DNA from: Lachnospiraceae bacterium
Lineage (GTDB): Bacteria; Bacillota; Clostridia; Lachnospirales; Lachnospiraceae
Direction of reading: 5' to 3'
Assembly (NCBI GenBank): GCA_017467805.1
Contig: JAFUKJ010000104.1
Span: 1-55,619, forward strand
Length of the DNA stretch: 55,619 bases
Part shown: positions 33,697-43,109 of the stretch, in pieces
How the letters are laid out: every line of letters starts with the position of its first letter
Position numbering within the stretch: position 1 is the first letter of the stretch
Position numbers and translations under genes: made by a program
Notes under the pieces: generated by a model
The model's database searches: none
What the model was told of the DNA's origin: nothing
What the model saw: only the letters and a program-made list of their open reading frames with translations

Positions 33697-34641
33697 ATGC
33701 AGAAGGTAAGCTTTATTATACCGTGTTATAGAAGTGAAAAGACTTTGGAAGGGGTTGTAAAAGAGATACAAACTACCATGCAGACGCTTGCGCAGTATAC
33801 TTATAATATTATTCTTGTAAATGACTGCTCACCGGACAATACGTTAGATGTAATAACCAGATTGTGTGAGCAGTATGACAATATTGTGGGAATTAATTTT
33901 GCAAAGAATTTTGGACAGCATTCGGCATTAATGGCAGGATTAAGAAAGTCAGATGGAGATATTATAGTGTGCCTTGATGACGATGGACAGACACCAGCGG
34001 ATGAGGTTGGAAAGCTGCTTGAGGGAATTGAGAACGGCAGTGATGTGGTTTACGCACAGTACGAAACCAAAAAGCATAGCATGTTTCGTAATTTTGGTTC
34101 ATGGATGAATGATATTATGACAAGAGTAATGTTAGGAAAGCCTAAGGATTTGCATGTTACCAGTTATTTTGCAGTAAAACGTTTTGTTGTGGAAAGTATG
34201 CTGGCATATGAAAACAGCTATCCATATGTAATCGGATTGGTACTTAGAGCAACAAAGAATATTACTAATGTACCTGTAAATCATAGAAGCCGAGAGATAG
34301 GAGAATCAGGCTATACTATGAAGAAGCTTCTCAGCCTTTGGTTTAACGGATTTACATCATTTTCGATTTTGCCTTTAAGAGTAGCTACGGTAGTAGGCTC
34401 CTGTTGTGCGGGCGTAGGATTTTTATATGGATTTTATACGATTATTAAGAAACTGATTAATCCCGCAGTACCTGTTGGATTCAGTTCGCTGATGTCGGTT
34501 ATTGTATTTATAGGTGGAATGCTTATGCTGATGCTTGGATTGATAGGTGAATATATTGGAAGAATCTATATCAGCATTAATAATTCGCCACAGTATGTAA
34601 TACGCGATGAAATAAGTGGAAAAAATGCGGAAAATGAGTAA
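33697..34641 (+). CDS. ArnC/GtrB-like GT2 polyprenyl-phosphate glycosyltransferase
   Basis: A second enzyme of the polyprenyl-phosphate sugar synthase type: 314 residues with a GT-A domain (SFIIPCYRSEKTL, VNDCSPDNT, FGQHSALMAGL, and the acidic LDDDGQTP at 93-100) and two C-terminal membrane segments (about 232-256 and 268-292). It is closest in style to ArnC and related undecaprenyl-phosphate transferases. It would make the lipid donor for an outer-face transferase, probably the GT-C-like protein at 31293. AGGAG lies 3 bases and AAAGG 11 bases before the ATG. It is the last gene before the promoter at 34644. Confidence 0.85.
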   Translation: MQKVSFIIPCYRSEKTLEGVVKEIQTTMQTLAQYTYNIILVNDCSPDNTLDVITRLCEQYDNIVGINFAKNFGQHSALMAGLRKSDGDIIVCLDDDGQTPADEVGKLLEGIENGSDVVYAQYETKKHSMFRNFGSWMNDIMTRVMLGKPKDLHVTSYFAVKRFVVESMLAYENSYPYVIGLVLRATKNITNVPVNHRSREIGESGYTMKKLLSLWFNGFTSFSILPLRVATVVGSCCAGVGFLYGFYTIIKKLINPAVPVGFSSLMSVIVFIGGMLMLMLGLIGEYIGRIYISINNSPQYVIRDEISGKNAENE

Positions 34642-34643
34642 TA

Positions 34644-34672
34644 TTGTCATAAGAGACCGATTATGGTATACT
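34644..34672 (+). promoter_or_regulatory. Sigma-A-type promoter for the ligase-like gene
   Basis: TTGTCA (34644-34649), 17 bases and TATACT (34667-34672) lie in the 76-base gap before the ligase-like gene. AAAGGAGGGAG follows in the leader, making this a strong expression signal that would also drive the second assembly cluster. Confidence 0.72.
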
Positions 34673-34717
34673 TGATAGAATGTCAAAAGCTGGAATGCAA
34701 AGGAGGGAGTAGCTATT

Positions 34718-37264
34718 ATGTTGTCAAAGCTGACATCGTTATTTAAATTAACGGAACAGAATGTAAAAAGAAATACAATCATTCAAATTATAATCGTTAC
34801 TCTTGCTTTTGTTTTATTTGCCAGAATATGGCCTATGGGTATCGTAAAGGAGCATACTTATTCTAATCAGAAGGCGATGACAGCGGTAGAATATACACAT
34901 GCAGCATCCTTTATGGGGGCGGATAAAAAGCTTCAGGGCGTTCGTTTTACGCAAGAGCATCTTTATCAGATTACATTGTATATGTCATGTATGGAATATG
35001 AGAAAGATGATTATGTTCTGTTTCGGTTGTATAATAATCAATTCTCCTGTATATACGAGGAAGAGGTTGGGTGCAAGCTCATTATGAAGGATGGGGCATT
35101 GATTGCAACACCTGATATGGATGTGGTACCTGGACAAGACTATTATTATGAGATTTTGATACCAAGCTATACAGTGAATAGAACGGTTGATGAGAAGCTG
35201 ATTCTTCCGATTGCAGAGAAAGTAATGCTTGAACAGGAAGAGAATCAGATTCTATATATTGATGGTATTTATAATGATAAAGAAGCATTAATCGCAGATT
35301 TTGATTATACACAGGCATTACCTGCATGGAAAATAGTACTGGCAGGTCTGTTTACTGTGTTATTAGCAGTAGGGGTATATGTTGCGCTTACACTGATGTT
35401 GGATAAGATATGGAATTGGGTTCTGGATTATATTGCATATATTCGTTTTGGAGCGGCTATATTAATCGGCGCGGGTTCAACAGCGGTATTTATCTTGGTT
35501 GTATGTAAGAATGTGTTTGGCGGTGCGATACTTGACAGGATTGTTTATGCGATAGGAATTATTTCAGCAATGATGTGGCTTTTGTGCGTAGTTTTAATGC
35601 CAAAGGCTATTAAGATAGAGAAGAAGCTGCCAGTATACAGACGTATGTCTTTGATGTGGCGCAACTACTTACAAGCTATGAGCTTTGGTTTGGCAATACA
35701 TTCATTGTGTCAATATGTGAATGCCGATAGGGAATTTATACATGTTACGAACATTCGCTGGATGTTGATTTTTCTTGGAATTGCATTCCTGATGATACAG
35801 ACAGAGAAGGAATTGTGTAATATTTTTAGTTATATTTGGCTGGGATTGTCGATGATAAGCTCCTTTATATATTATTATATGTATGAGGGAGAGAGTGAGG
35901 AGTTATACGTTCTTAAATTGACCCTGGCTGTGGTTGTGATTTGGGGACTGGTAGTGCTTAATGCAGTATTACAATTGAAGAAGGATTGCTGGAAACAGAT
36001 ATCAAAGCCATTTTTACTGGTATGGCTTTTGTTTGCGTTTTTGATGATTTATTGGCGTTTTGACAAAAATTGGGTTTTCACTGCAACCTTGCCATTTGTA
36101 GTCTTGTTGTTATATAATCTGAGTGCAACAGGTAGAAGCAGATTGCTAACCAATTTTACCAATGGTGTTTTTATATCATATGCGATTTATATGTTATATA
36201 GTATGCATCATCGTCCTTATAATATGTGGTATTTTTATCGATATAGCGGAATGTTCCATACGGTGGCGTATACTGGTATGTTTCTGACGATTGTGGCAGG
36301 TGTTGCGTTTGCTAAGCTGTATAGCAGGTGGAGACAGCCTGTCAGATTTATCAGAAGAGGTTGGAAAGAGTTATTCATATTTGGCATGAGTGTTAGTGGT
36401 ATTCTGATGTCCATGTCGAGAACTGCGATGTTATCTATATTAATAACTATTGTGCTGATATTTGCGTTGGCAGCATTTGTGTTTAAGAAGTCTTTAGTGG
36501 TAATGGGCAAGGAACTGTTAATTCTTGGGTTGGCCGTTGTTTTGTGTTTACCATTGAACTTTTCGATGACCAGAATGCTTCCTGCGTTGGCAGATGACCC
36601 TGTATATATCAGTACAATTGAGACGGCATACAGAGAGCATAATGTTCATAAGGGTGATGATATCAACGACACTGAAAAGTATATATCCGTTGAGAGATAC
36701 TTATCAGTATTATTAGGAAGATTTCAAATCTCTGTAGGACAGGAGGAAGAAGAGTCTGTTTATGTTGCGGAGAATGAAGAGAATCCAGTAGAGAACAGTG
36801 CGGTTGCTGTGGATACGGATAAGACAGATTCATCTGTTACAGTGGATTATGTTGTAGAAATAGATGAAGATGTTTCTAATGGACGCATGGATATTTATAG
36901 AGGATATTTTGAGAATCTGACAATAGAAGGGCATGAAAATCTTTCTTTGCCATTAGAGAATGGTAAAACATATGTGCATGCACATAATTCTTACCTGCAG
37001 GTAGCGTATGATTTTGGGATTCCCGCAGGAATTGTATTCTTAATACTTTGTGCATTGACTTTATGGAGAGCAGTAAGACTGTTTTATAAGTATGGAACAA
37101 GATATACAATTTATCTGGTACCGTTTGCACTCGTGATTGTATTTGGGATAACCAGTGTGACAGAGTGGGCATTTCATCCTGGGATTCCTACAGGATTTGT
37201 GTTTATTCTCGTTCAGATGTTATTAATGCAGGAGCCTGTAGTTAGCAATAAGCAAAAGGGTTAG
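34718..37264 (+). CDS. O-antigen ligase/Wzy_C-type membrane protein with extra outer domains
   Basis: An 848-residue protein. After one membrane segment (about 20-38) comes an extracytoplasmic beta-rich section (about 40-205), then about ten membrane segments, and a large loop at about 625-755 that is rich in Glu and Asp. The loop ends in YVHAHNSYLQVAYDFG, with H754 and H756; this HxHNSYL signature is typical of the Wzy_C/WaaL superfamily. Members join undecaprenyl-linked glycans to lipid A, proteins or wall polymers. With no lipopolysaccharide in Gram-positive cells, protein O-glycosylation or wall attachment is likely; polymerase activity is an alternative. The N-terminal beta section is not usual for the family. 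A strong promoter and GGAGG site precede it. Confidence 0.75.
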   Translation: MLSKLTSLFKLTEQNVKRNTIIQIIIVTLAFVLFARIWPMGIVKEHTYSNQKAMTAVEYTHAASFMGADKKLQGVRFTQEHLYQITLYMSCMEYEKDDYVLFRLYNNQFSCIYEEEVGCKLIMKDGALIATPDMDVVPGQDYYYEILIPSYTVNRTVDEKLILPIAEKVMLEQEENQILYIDGIYNDKEALIADFDYTQALPAWKIVLAGLFTVLLAVGVYVALTLMLDKIWNWVLDYIAYIRFGAAILIGAGSTAVFILVVCKNVFGGAILDRIVYAIGIISAMMWLLCVVLMPKAIKIEKKLPVYRRMSLMWRNYLQAMSFGLAIHSLCQYVNADREFIHVTNIRWMLIFLGIAFLMIQTEKELCNIFSYIWLGLSMISSFIYYYMYEGESEELYVLKLTLAVVVIWGLVVLNAVLQLKKDCWKQISKPFLLVWLLFAFLMIYWRFDKNWVFTATLPFVVLLLYNLSATGRSRLLTNFTNGVFISYAIYMLYSMHHRPYNMWYFYRYSGMFHTVAYTGMFLTIVAGVAFAKLYSRWRQPVRFIRRGWKELFIFGMSVSGILMSMSRTAMLSILITIVLIFALAAFVFKKSLVVMGKELLILGLAVVLCLPLNFSMTRMLPALADDPVYISTIETAYREHNVHKGDDINDTEKYISVERYLSVLLGRFQISVGQEEEESVYVAENEENPVENSAVAVDTDKTDSSVTVDYVVEIDEDVSNGRMDIYRGYFENLTIEGHENLSLPLENGKTYVHAHNSYLQVAYDFGIPAGIVFLILCALTLWRAVRLFYKYGTRYTIYLVPFALVIVFGITSVTEWAFHPGIPTGFVFILVQMLLMQEPVVSNKQKG

Positions 37265-37316
37265 TCGATTGGCTTTGCTGGGGAGTAGTTAGACCAATGG
37301 CTGGATGGGAGCATAT

Positions 37317-39176
37317 ATGAAGCTGATTAATCATATGAATAAACAGTTGATACATCGAAGGATTATTTTGGTAATAGTTGATATTATGGCAGTATGTCTG
37401 GCAAGTATTATACCATTGCTACTTCGTTTTGAACTCGATTATAAGAGTATACCTGAGATATATCTTAGCCCTGTTTTAAATTTTTTGGCTATTAATATTA
37501 TGATTACTTTGATAGTATTTTATGCATTCAGGCTGTATCACAGTTTGTGGGCATTTGCAGGAGTGGCGGAGGCGCAGAATATTGCGGCTGCGTGCTTTTT
37601 GTGTGCAGTTTTAGATTATGCTGGAATGCGCCTTATGAATTATACAGTTCCAAGAAGCTATCCGTTTATGTATGCATCAGCACTGATGGGTATTACGGTG
37701 TTTGGAAGATTTTCATATAGATTTGCAAGAGGAATTAAGCATAAGAGTCAGAACAAGAAGAATACCATTAGAGTAATGGTAATTGGTGCAGGCGAAGCAG
37801 GTAATACCGTTATCAAAGAGATTGCCAACAGCAATTATAGTGTTATGAAGATTAAGTGTATTATAGATGATGACACTATGAAATGGGGACGTTATATTCA
37901 GGGTGTTAAAATTGTAGGCGGTAGAGATAAGATAGTAGAGTCGGCAGCTTTTTATGGAATTGATGAGATTGTGATTGCAATTCCGTCTTTGAGTCGCTCA
38001 CAGTTAAAGGAACTTATTGAGATATGTCAGGAAACAAGCTGTAAGTTAAAGACCTTACCAGGCATTTATCAGCTTGTAAATGGTGAGGTAAATGTCAGTA
38101 AGCTTCGAGATGTTGATGTAGAAGATTTGCTTGGCAGAGACCCGATAAAGGTTGACTTAGACTCGATTATGAGTTACGTCCGAGATAAGGTTGTTATGGT
38201 AACGGGTGGAGGCGGCTCTATTGGTAGTGAGCTGTGCAGACAGATTGCAAGCCATCATCCTGAACAGCTGATTATTGTAGATATCTATGAGAATAATGCC
38301 TATGAAATACAACAGGAGCTGCGACGCAAGTACCCATATCTTAATCTTGTGGTGTTGATTGCGTCTGTCCGTAATACCAGCAGAATCAATCAGATTATGC
38401 AGAAGTATCGCCCTGATATCGTATATCATGCAGCAGCACATAAGCATGTGCCATTGATGGAGGAGAGTCCGAACGAGGCGATTAAGAATAACGTATTTGG
38501 TACTTGGAAGACAGCGCAGGCAGCGGTACAGAATGATGTTAAGAAATTTGTTATGATTTCTACGGATAAGGCGGTAAATCCTACGAACATAATGGGAGCC
38601 TCCAAGCGTATCTGTGAAATGATAATTCAAACCTACAACAGACATTATGATACGGAGTTTGTAGCAGTACGTTTTGGTAATGTATTAGGAAGTAACGGAA
38701 GTGTTATTCCGCTCTTTAAGAAGCAGATATTAGCAGGGGGACCTGTGACTGTTACGCATCCTGATATTATTCGTTATTTTATGACGATTCCAGAGGCGGT
38801 ATCTCTGGTATTACAGGCAGGAGTTTATGCAAAGGGTGGAGAAATCTTTGTCCTTGATATGGGAGAGCCTGTTAAGATACTTGATTTGGCGAAGAATCTG
38901 ATTCGCTTATCAGGCTATAAGGTAGATGAAGATATTAAGATTGAATTTACAGGACTTCGTCCTGGTGAAAAGCTATATGAAGAGCTTCTTATGAACGAAG
39001 AGGGAATGACGGATACGGATAATAAGCTGATTCATATAGGTAAGCCGATAGAGATAGATGAAGAGAAATTCTTTAAGCAGTTGAATGCTTTAAAGCTTGC
39101 AGTAGAAGCGGAGACGGAGGATATCAGACCATTGGTTCAAGAGATTGTACCAACCTATATTCCAAAGGAAGACTAA
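37317..39176 (+). CDS. PglF-like membrane UDP-GlcNAc 4,6-dehydratase
   Basis: The 619-residue protein has four N-terminal membrane segments (about 13-36, 55-74, 85-105, 115-131), a CoA-binding-like Rossmann region with VIGAGEAG, and a C-terminal dehydratase domain with TGGGGSIG (296-303) for NAD. The active site reads STDKAVNPTNIMGASK: T416-D417-K418, with M426 in place of the usual tyrosine, and K430. That Tyr-to-Met change is the mark of PglF/CapD-type retaining dehydratases that yield UDP-4-keto-6-deoxy-GlcNAc. The ATG at 37317 has GGGAG 5 bases upstream; the ATG at 37305 is less likely. It heads a run of Pgl-like genes. Confidence 0.88.
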   Translation: MKLINHMNKQLIHRRIILVIVDIMAVCLASIIPLLLRFELDYKSIPEIYLSPVLNFLAINIMITLIVFYAFRLYHSLWAFAGVAEAQNIAAACFLCAVLDYAGMRLMNYTVPRSYPFMYASALMGITVFGRFSYRFARGIKHKSQNKKNTIRVMVIGAGEAGNTVIKEIANSNYSVMKIKCIIDDDTMKWGRYIQGVKIVGGRDKIVESAAFYGIDEIVIAIPSLSRSQLKELIEICQETSCKLKTLPGIYQLVNGEVNVSKLRDVDVEDLLGRDPIKVDLDSIMSYVRDKVVMVTGGGGSIGSELCRQIASHHPEQLIIVDIYENNAYEIQQELRRKYPYLNLVVLIASVRNTSRINQIMQKYRPDIVYHAAAHKHVPLMEESPNEAIKNNVFGTWKTAQAAVQNDVKKFVMISTDKAVNPTNIMGASKRICEMIIQTYNRHYDTEFVAVRFGNVLGSNGSVIPLFKKQILAGGPVTVTHPDIIRYFMTIPEAVSLVLQAGVYAKGGEIFVLDMGEPVKILDLAKNLIRLSGYKVDEDIKIEFTGLRPGEKLYEELLMNEEGMTDTDNKLIHIGKPIEIDEEKFFKQLNALKLAVEAETEDIRPLVQEIVPTYIPKED

Positions 39177-39191
39177 TCATAGTGGAAAGGC

Positions 39192-40343
39192 ATGGTTATT
39201 AATATGGCAGAGAATAATAAGAGAATTTATTTGTCCTGCCCTACAATGCATGGGGAAGAACAGAAGTTTGTACAGGAGGCATTTGACACTAATTGGGTAG
39301 CACCATTAGGACCAAATGTGAATGCATTTGAAGATGAAATTGTGAAATATACAGATTGCGGCTATGCTGCAGCGTTGAGTGCGGGAACAGCAGCAATACA
39401 TCTTGCAGTCAAGCTGTTAGGAATCGGACAGGGAGATGTGGTATTTGTTTCAGACCTGACTTTTTCTGCTACCTGCAATCCTATTTGTTACGAGAAGGCA
39501 ATACCTGTATTTATTGATGCAGAGCCTGATACATGGAATATGTCGCCAAAGGCATTGCGTAAGGCGTTTGAGAAATATCCAAATCCAAAGGCGGTTATTT
39601 GTGTTCATTTATATGGAACGCCTGCAAAGCTTGACGAGATTATGGAGATTTGTGAAGAACATAATGTACCGTTAATTGAGGATGCTGCAGAGTCACTTGC
39701 ATCTACCTATAAAGGACGTCAGACAGGAACCTTTGGCAGATTTGGTATTTATTCCTTTAATGGTAATAAGATTATCACAACCTCAGGCGGTGGTATGCTG
39801 GTATCTAAGGAAGCGGATATGATTAGCGAGGCTAGAAATCTTTCCACACAGGCAAGAGATCAGGCAAGACATTATCAGCACTCCAAGATTGGCTACAATT
39901 ATCGAATGAGTAATGTGGTGGCTGGAATCGGAAGAGGACAGTTGGTACATTTGGATGAACATAAGCGTCTCAAGAATGAGATTTATCGTCAATACAAGGA
40001 AGCCTTTGCGGATATTAAGGATATTACAATGAATCCGATGAATCCTGACGCGGATGCCAATAATTGGTTGTCATGCCTGACCTTGAGAGAAGGCTGCGTA
40101 GTATCCGTGAATGAGATTATGGACGCCTTAGAGGCGGAGAACATAGAGTCAAGACCGATCTGGAAGCCAATGCACTTACAGCCTGTATTTGCAAGCTGTG
40201 ATTTTATGAATCATAATGACGGTGGTATCAGCGTGGGAGAGGATATCTTTAACAGAGGTATGTGTCTGCCAAGTGATATTAAGAATACACCAGAGGATAT
40301 GGAGAAGATTATTGGAATTATCCGTGGCCTGTTAGGAAAATAG
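39192..40343 (+). CDS. PglE-like UDP-4-keto sugar aminotransferase
   Basis: The 383-residue DegT-family PLP enzyme has RIYLSCPTMHGEEQKFV near its start, as in PglE and perosamine synthases, a PLP aspartate in IEDAAESLAS, and the Schiff-base lysine K193 in SFNGNKIITTSGGG. It would aminate the PglF product to UDP-4-amino-4,6-dideoxy-GlcNAc. An ATG at 39204 is a possible alternative start; both have imperfect ribosome sites. The next step in bacillosamine synthesis is PglD acetylation, but no PglD-like gene follows; an ATP-grasp gene occupies that region instead. Confidence 0.87.
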   Translation: MVINMAENNKRIYLSCPTMHGEEQKFVQEAFDTNWVAPLGPNVNAFEDEIVKYTDCGYAAALSAGTAAIHLAVKLLGIGQGDVVFVSDLTFSATCNPICYEKAIPVFIDAEPDTWNMSPKALRKAFEKYPNPKAVICVHLYGTPAKLDEIMEICEEHNVPLIEDAAESLASTYKGRQTGTFGRFGIYSFNGNKIITTSGGGMLVSKEADMISEARNLSTQARDQARHYQHSKIGYNYRMSNVVAGIGRGQLVHLDEHKRLKNEIYRQYKEAFADIKDITMNPMNPDADANNWLSCLTLREGCVVSVNEIMDALEAENIESRPIWKPMHLQPVFASCDFMNHNDGGISVGEDIFNRGMCLPSDIKNTPEDMEKIIGIIRGLLGK

Positions 40344-40362
40344 ATAGTAGAAAGGTATAGCG

Positions 40363-40989
40363 ATGTATCGTAAATTTATAAAAAGATTGTTAGATATTGT
40401 TATATCGTTGTTTGCGCTTATTGTGTTAAGCCCTGTATTGCTTGTTGTGGCGATATTGGTTCGATGTAAGCTTGGCTCTCCTGTAATATTCCATCAGGAG
40501 CGACCAGGGTATAATGAGAAGATTTTCAAATTGTGTAAATTCCGTTCTATGACAGATGAAAGAGATGCAGACGGTAATTTGTTGCCAGATTCGGTACGAT
40601 TGACCAAATTTGGTAAGTTATTACGCTCGACAAGCTTGGATGAATTACCAGAGTTATGGAATATATTAAAGGGTGATATGAGTCTAATCGGTCCAAGACC
40701 ATTATTGATTAGCTATCTTCCATATTATACAGAGGAAGAAAGCTTAAGACATACAGTAAGACCAGGACTTACAGGTCTGGCGCAAGTGAATGGACGTAAT
40801 TTACTGGACTGGGATAGAAGACTTGCTAAGGATGTCGAATATGTAAAAAATATTACTTTTCTTACGGATGCCAGAATATTTTTTTTGACAATCAAGAAAG
40901 TCTTTGTTCGTGAAAATATAGAGGCGGATACAAGTCAGGTGGAAGGTAATTTTGCTGAAATCAGAAAAGAAAAGATGAAGTCTGTATAA
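40363..40989 (+). CDS. PglC-like minimal phosphoglycosyl transferase (second priming enzyme)
   Basis: The 208-residue monotopic enzyme has the re-entrant hydrophobic helix at residues 8-33 broken by SP (23-24), KFRSM (59-63), and the catalytic D93-E94 pair, the same residue numbers as I recall for Campylobacter PglC, then GPRPLL. PglC moves a diacetyl-bacillosamine phosphate to undecaprenyl phosphate. Here the substrate is probably the 4-amino sugar made by the two previous genes, in free, acylated or amino-acylated form. It is much shorter than the WbaP-like enzyme at 7320, and the two probably serve different glycans. Confidence 0.9.
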   Translation: MYRKFIKRLLDIVISLFALIVLSPVLLVVAILVRCKLGSPVIFHQERPGYNEKIFKLCKFRSMTDERDADGNLLPDSVRLTKFGKLLRSTSLDELPELWNILKGDMSLIGPRPLLISYLPYYTEEESLRHTVRPGLTGLAQVNGRNLLDWDRRLAKDVEYVKNITFLTDARIFFLTIKKVFVRENIEADTSQVEGNFAEIRKEKMKSV

Positions 40990-41003
40990 AGGTGGTTTAA
41001 TTC

Positions 41004-41969
41004 ATGAATTTGTTAATATTAAGTGCAGGTACAAGAGATAAGGTGGTGCAGTACTTTAAGAAGGCTTTCGGTGCGGAGGGCAGGATTATTGCTACGGATT
41101 GCAGTCCTTATGCACCTGCAATATATGAAGCAGATAAGCATTATATTGTACCTAGGATTACAGAGCCTGGATATATAGATATTATATTTGATATATGTAA
41201 GAAGGAAGCTGTTAATGGTGTTTTATCGTTGATTGACCCTGAGCTTTCCCTTATTGCAAAGTATGAGAAGGAGTTTTCGGCGCTGGGCGTTACCGTGATT
41301 GAGTCGTCCTATGAGCTATGTGAGAGAACTCTGAATAAATGGGAAATGTATTGCTGGATGAACGAGCATGGATATCCGTGTGCGAAGTCTTATATTGATT
41401 TGGATAGCTTTTATCAGGCGGTAGAGGCGGGAGAGGTTTCCTATCCTGTGTTTGTAAAGCCTATGAAGGGTAGTGCAAGCTTGCACATTTCCAAGGCAGA
41501 GAATAAAGAAACAGTGGACTTCTTATTTAACCAAGGCGAGCAGATGATGATTCAGGAGTTCATGGACGGTCAGGAGATTGGTGTGGATTGCTATATTGAC
41601 ATGATAAGTCATGAGGTAGTGTCTATCTTCACTAAGAAAAAGCTTGTGATGAGGGCAGGGGAAACTGATAAAGCGGTTTCTTTTGTGGATGAACGTTTAT
41701 TTAAAGAGGTAGAATGTTTTGTAAAGGAGAATGGCTTTACTGGACAGATAGATATAGACATTTTTGAGAAAAATGGTATTTACTATTTTTCAGAGGTAAA
41801 TCCGAGGTTTGGTGGCGGCTATCCTCATGCATATGAGTGTGGTGCGGACCATATGACATTGATAAAGAATAACCTTGCGGGTGTTGCCAATGCCAAGCAG
41901 ATAGGTAAGTATGCAACAGGGAAGGTTATGATGAAGTATAATGAACTTATGCTGATAGATGAAATATAA
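41004..41969 (+). CDS. ATP-grasp ligase in a Pgl-like cluster
   Basis: The 321-residue protein has a pre-ATP-grasp Rossmann domain (MNLLILSAGTRDKV, then VLSLIDPELSLIA) and an ATP-grasp fold with YPVFVKPMKGSAS, MMIQEFMDGQEIGVDCY and the metal-binding SEVNPRFGGGYPHAYECG. Such enzymes join a carboxylate to an amine or similar nucleophile with ATP. It lies directly between the PglC-like and PglA-like genes, and no acetyltransferase is present, so it may link an amino acid or other acid to the 4-amino group of the sugar. This is inference; a carbamoyl-phosphate-synthase-like housekeeping role is less likely given size and setting. A good AAAGGTGG site precedes the ATG. Confidence 0.75.
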   Translation: MNLLILSAGTRDKVVQYFKKAFGAEGRIIATDCSPYAPAIYEADKHYIVPRITEPGYIDIIFDICKKEAVNGVLSLIDPELSLIAKYEKEFSALGVTVIESSYELCERTLNKWEMYCWMNEHGYPCAKSYIDLDSFYQAVEAGEVSYPVFVKPMKGSASLHISKAENKETVDFLFNQGEQMMIQEFMDGQEIGVDCYIDMISHEVVSIFTKKKLVMRAGETDKAVSFVDERLFKEVECFVKENGFTGQIDIDIFEKNGIYYFSEVNPRFGGGYPHAYECGADHMTLIKNNLAGVANAKQIGKYATGKVMMKYNELMLIDEI

Positions 41970-41980
41970 AGAGTGAAACT

Positions 41981-43075
41981 ATGAAGAAGAAAGTATTAAT
42001 ACTGGCTAATTCAGCAAGTGGTTTATATGATTTTAGAAATGAACTGTTGCTGAGACTGTTAGAGAATTATGAGGTGCATATAAGTCTGCCTGACGGCGAT
42101 AAGGTACCTCAGTTGGAAGCGGAAGGATGTATTTTGCATCATACGCCGATAGACAGGCGTGGAATCAATCCGTTGAAGGATTTTGCGTTACTGCGGCAAT
42201 ATTGGAATCTGTTAAAGGCGATTAAGCCGTCAGTTGTGCTGACATACACGATTAAGCCTAATATATATGGCAATCTATGCAGCAGATGCATGAAGATACC
42301 ATATATAGCCAATATTACGGGATTGGGCTCTACCTTTGAAAATGGCGGTATTCTTTTAAAGGTTATCGTATTTTTATATCGTATGGCTCTGAAAAATGCT
42401 GCCTGTATTTTCTTTCAGAATGAACAGAATAAAAAGATATTCGAAGAGTACGGTATCAGAGGACAAAAGGCAAGATTGGTATCTGGCTCTGGAGTAAATC
42501 TTGACAGACATAATTTTGAGGAATATCCTACAATAGATGAGAAGATTTGCCTTACCTATGTAGGCAGGATAATGAAGGAAAAGGGAATAGAGGAGCTTTT
42601 GTATACGGCAAAAAGAATCAAAGAAGAGAATCCGTCTGTTACATTCCGATTGATTGGTAATTATGAGGATGATTATAAAGCTGTGATAGAGGAGTATGTA
42701 AAAGCAAATATTATTCATATCACAAGCTATCAGAAGGATATACATCCGTTTTATAAAGAAGCATCTGCCATACTGATGCCTAGCTACCATGAGGGGATGT
42801 CTAATGTAATCTTGGAGGCAAGTGCAACGGGACGTCCTGTACTGGCATCTGATATTCCAGGATGCAGAGAGGGTTTTGATGATGGCGTAACAGGATTTGG
42901 TTTTGAAGCTAGGAATCAGGAAGCGTTATATGAAGCGGTTGTTAAGTTTCTGCAATTATCCCATGAAGAGCGTGCGAAGATGGGTATGAACGCACGAAGC
43001 AAGATGGAGCAGGAGTTTGACAGACAGAAGGTTGTTAATGCATATATGGAGGAAATAGAAGCTATTTGTAAATAA
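41981..43075 (+). CDS. PglA-like GT4 glycosyltransferase
   Basis: The 364-residue GT-B enzyme begins VLILANSASGLYDFRNELL and includes HTPIDRRGINPLKDF, TYTIKPNIYGN and ITGLGSTF, features of the PglA group that adds alpha-1,3-HexNAc to the PglC product. The donor-site motif is EGMSNVILE (E-x7-E) in the C-terminal half. It would add the second sugar of the second glycan. It begins 11 bases after the ATP-grasp gene, with no strong ribosome site. Confidence 0.85.
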   Translation: MKKKVLILANSASGLYDFRNELLLRLLENYEVHISLPDGDKVPQLEAEGCILHHTPIDRRGINPLKDFALLRQYWNLLKAIKPSVVLTYTIKPNIYGNLCSRCMKIPYIANITGLGSTFENGGILLKVIVFLYRMALKNAACIFFQNEQNKKIFEEYGIRGQKARLVSGSGVNLDRHNFEEYPTIDEKICLTYVGRIMKEKGIEELLYTAKRIKEENPSVTFRLIGNYEDDYKAVIEEYVKANIIHITSYQKDIHPFYKEASAILMPSYHEGMSNVILEASATGRPVLASDIPGCREGFDDGVTGFGFEARNQEALYEAVVKFLQLSHEERAKMGMNARSKMEQEFDRQKVVNAYMEEIEAICK

Positions 43076-43109
43076 AGCTTCATACCATAAAGGAATAGGA
43101 GATAAGGAA

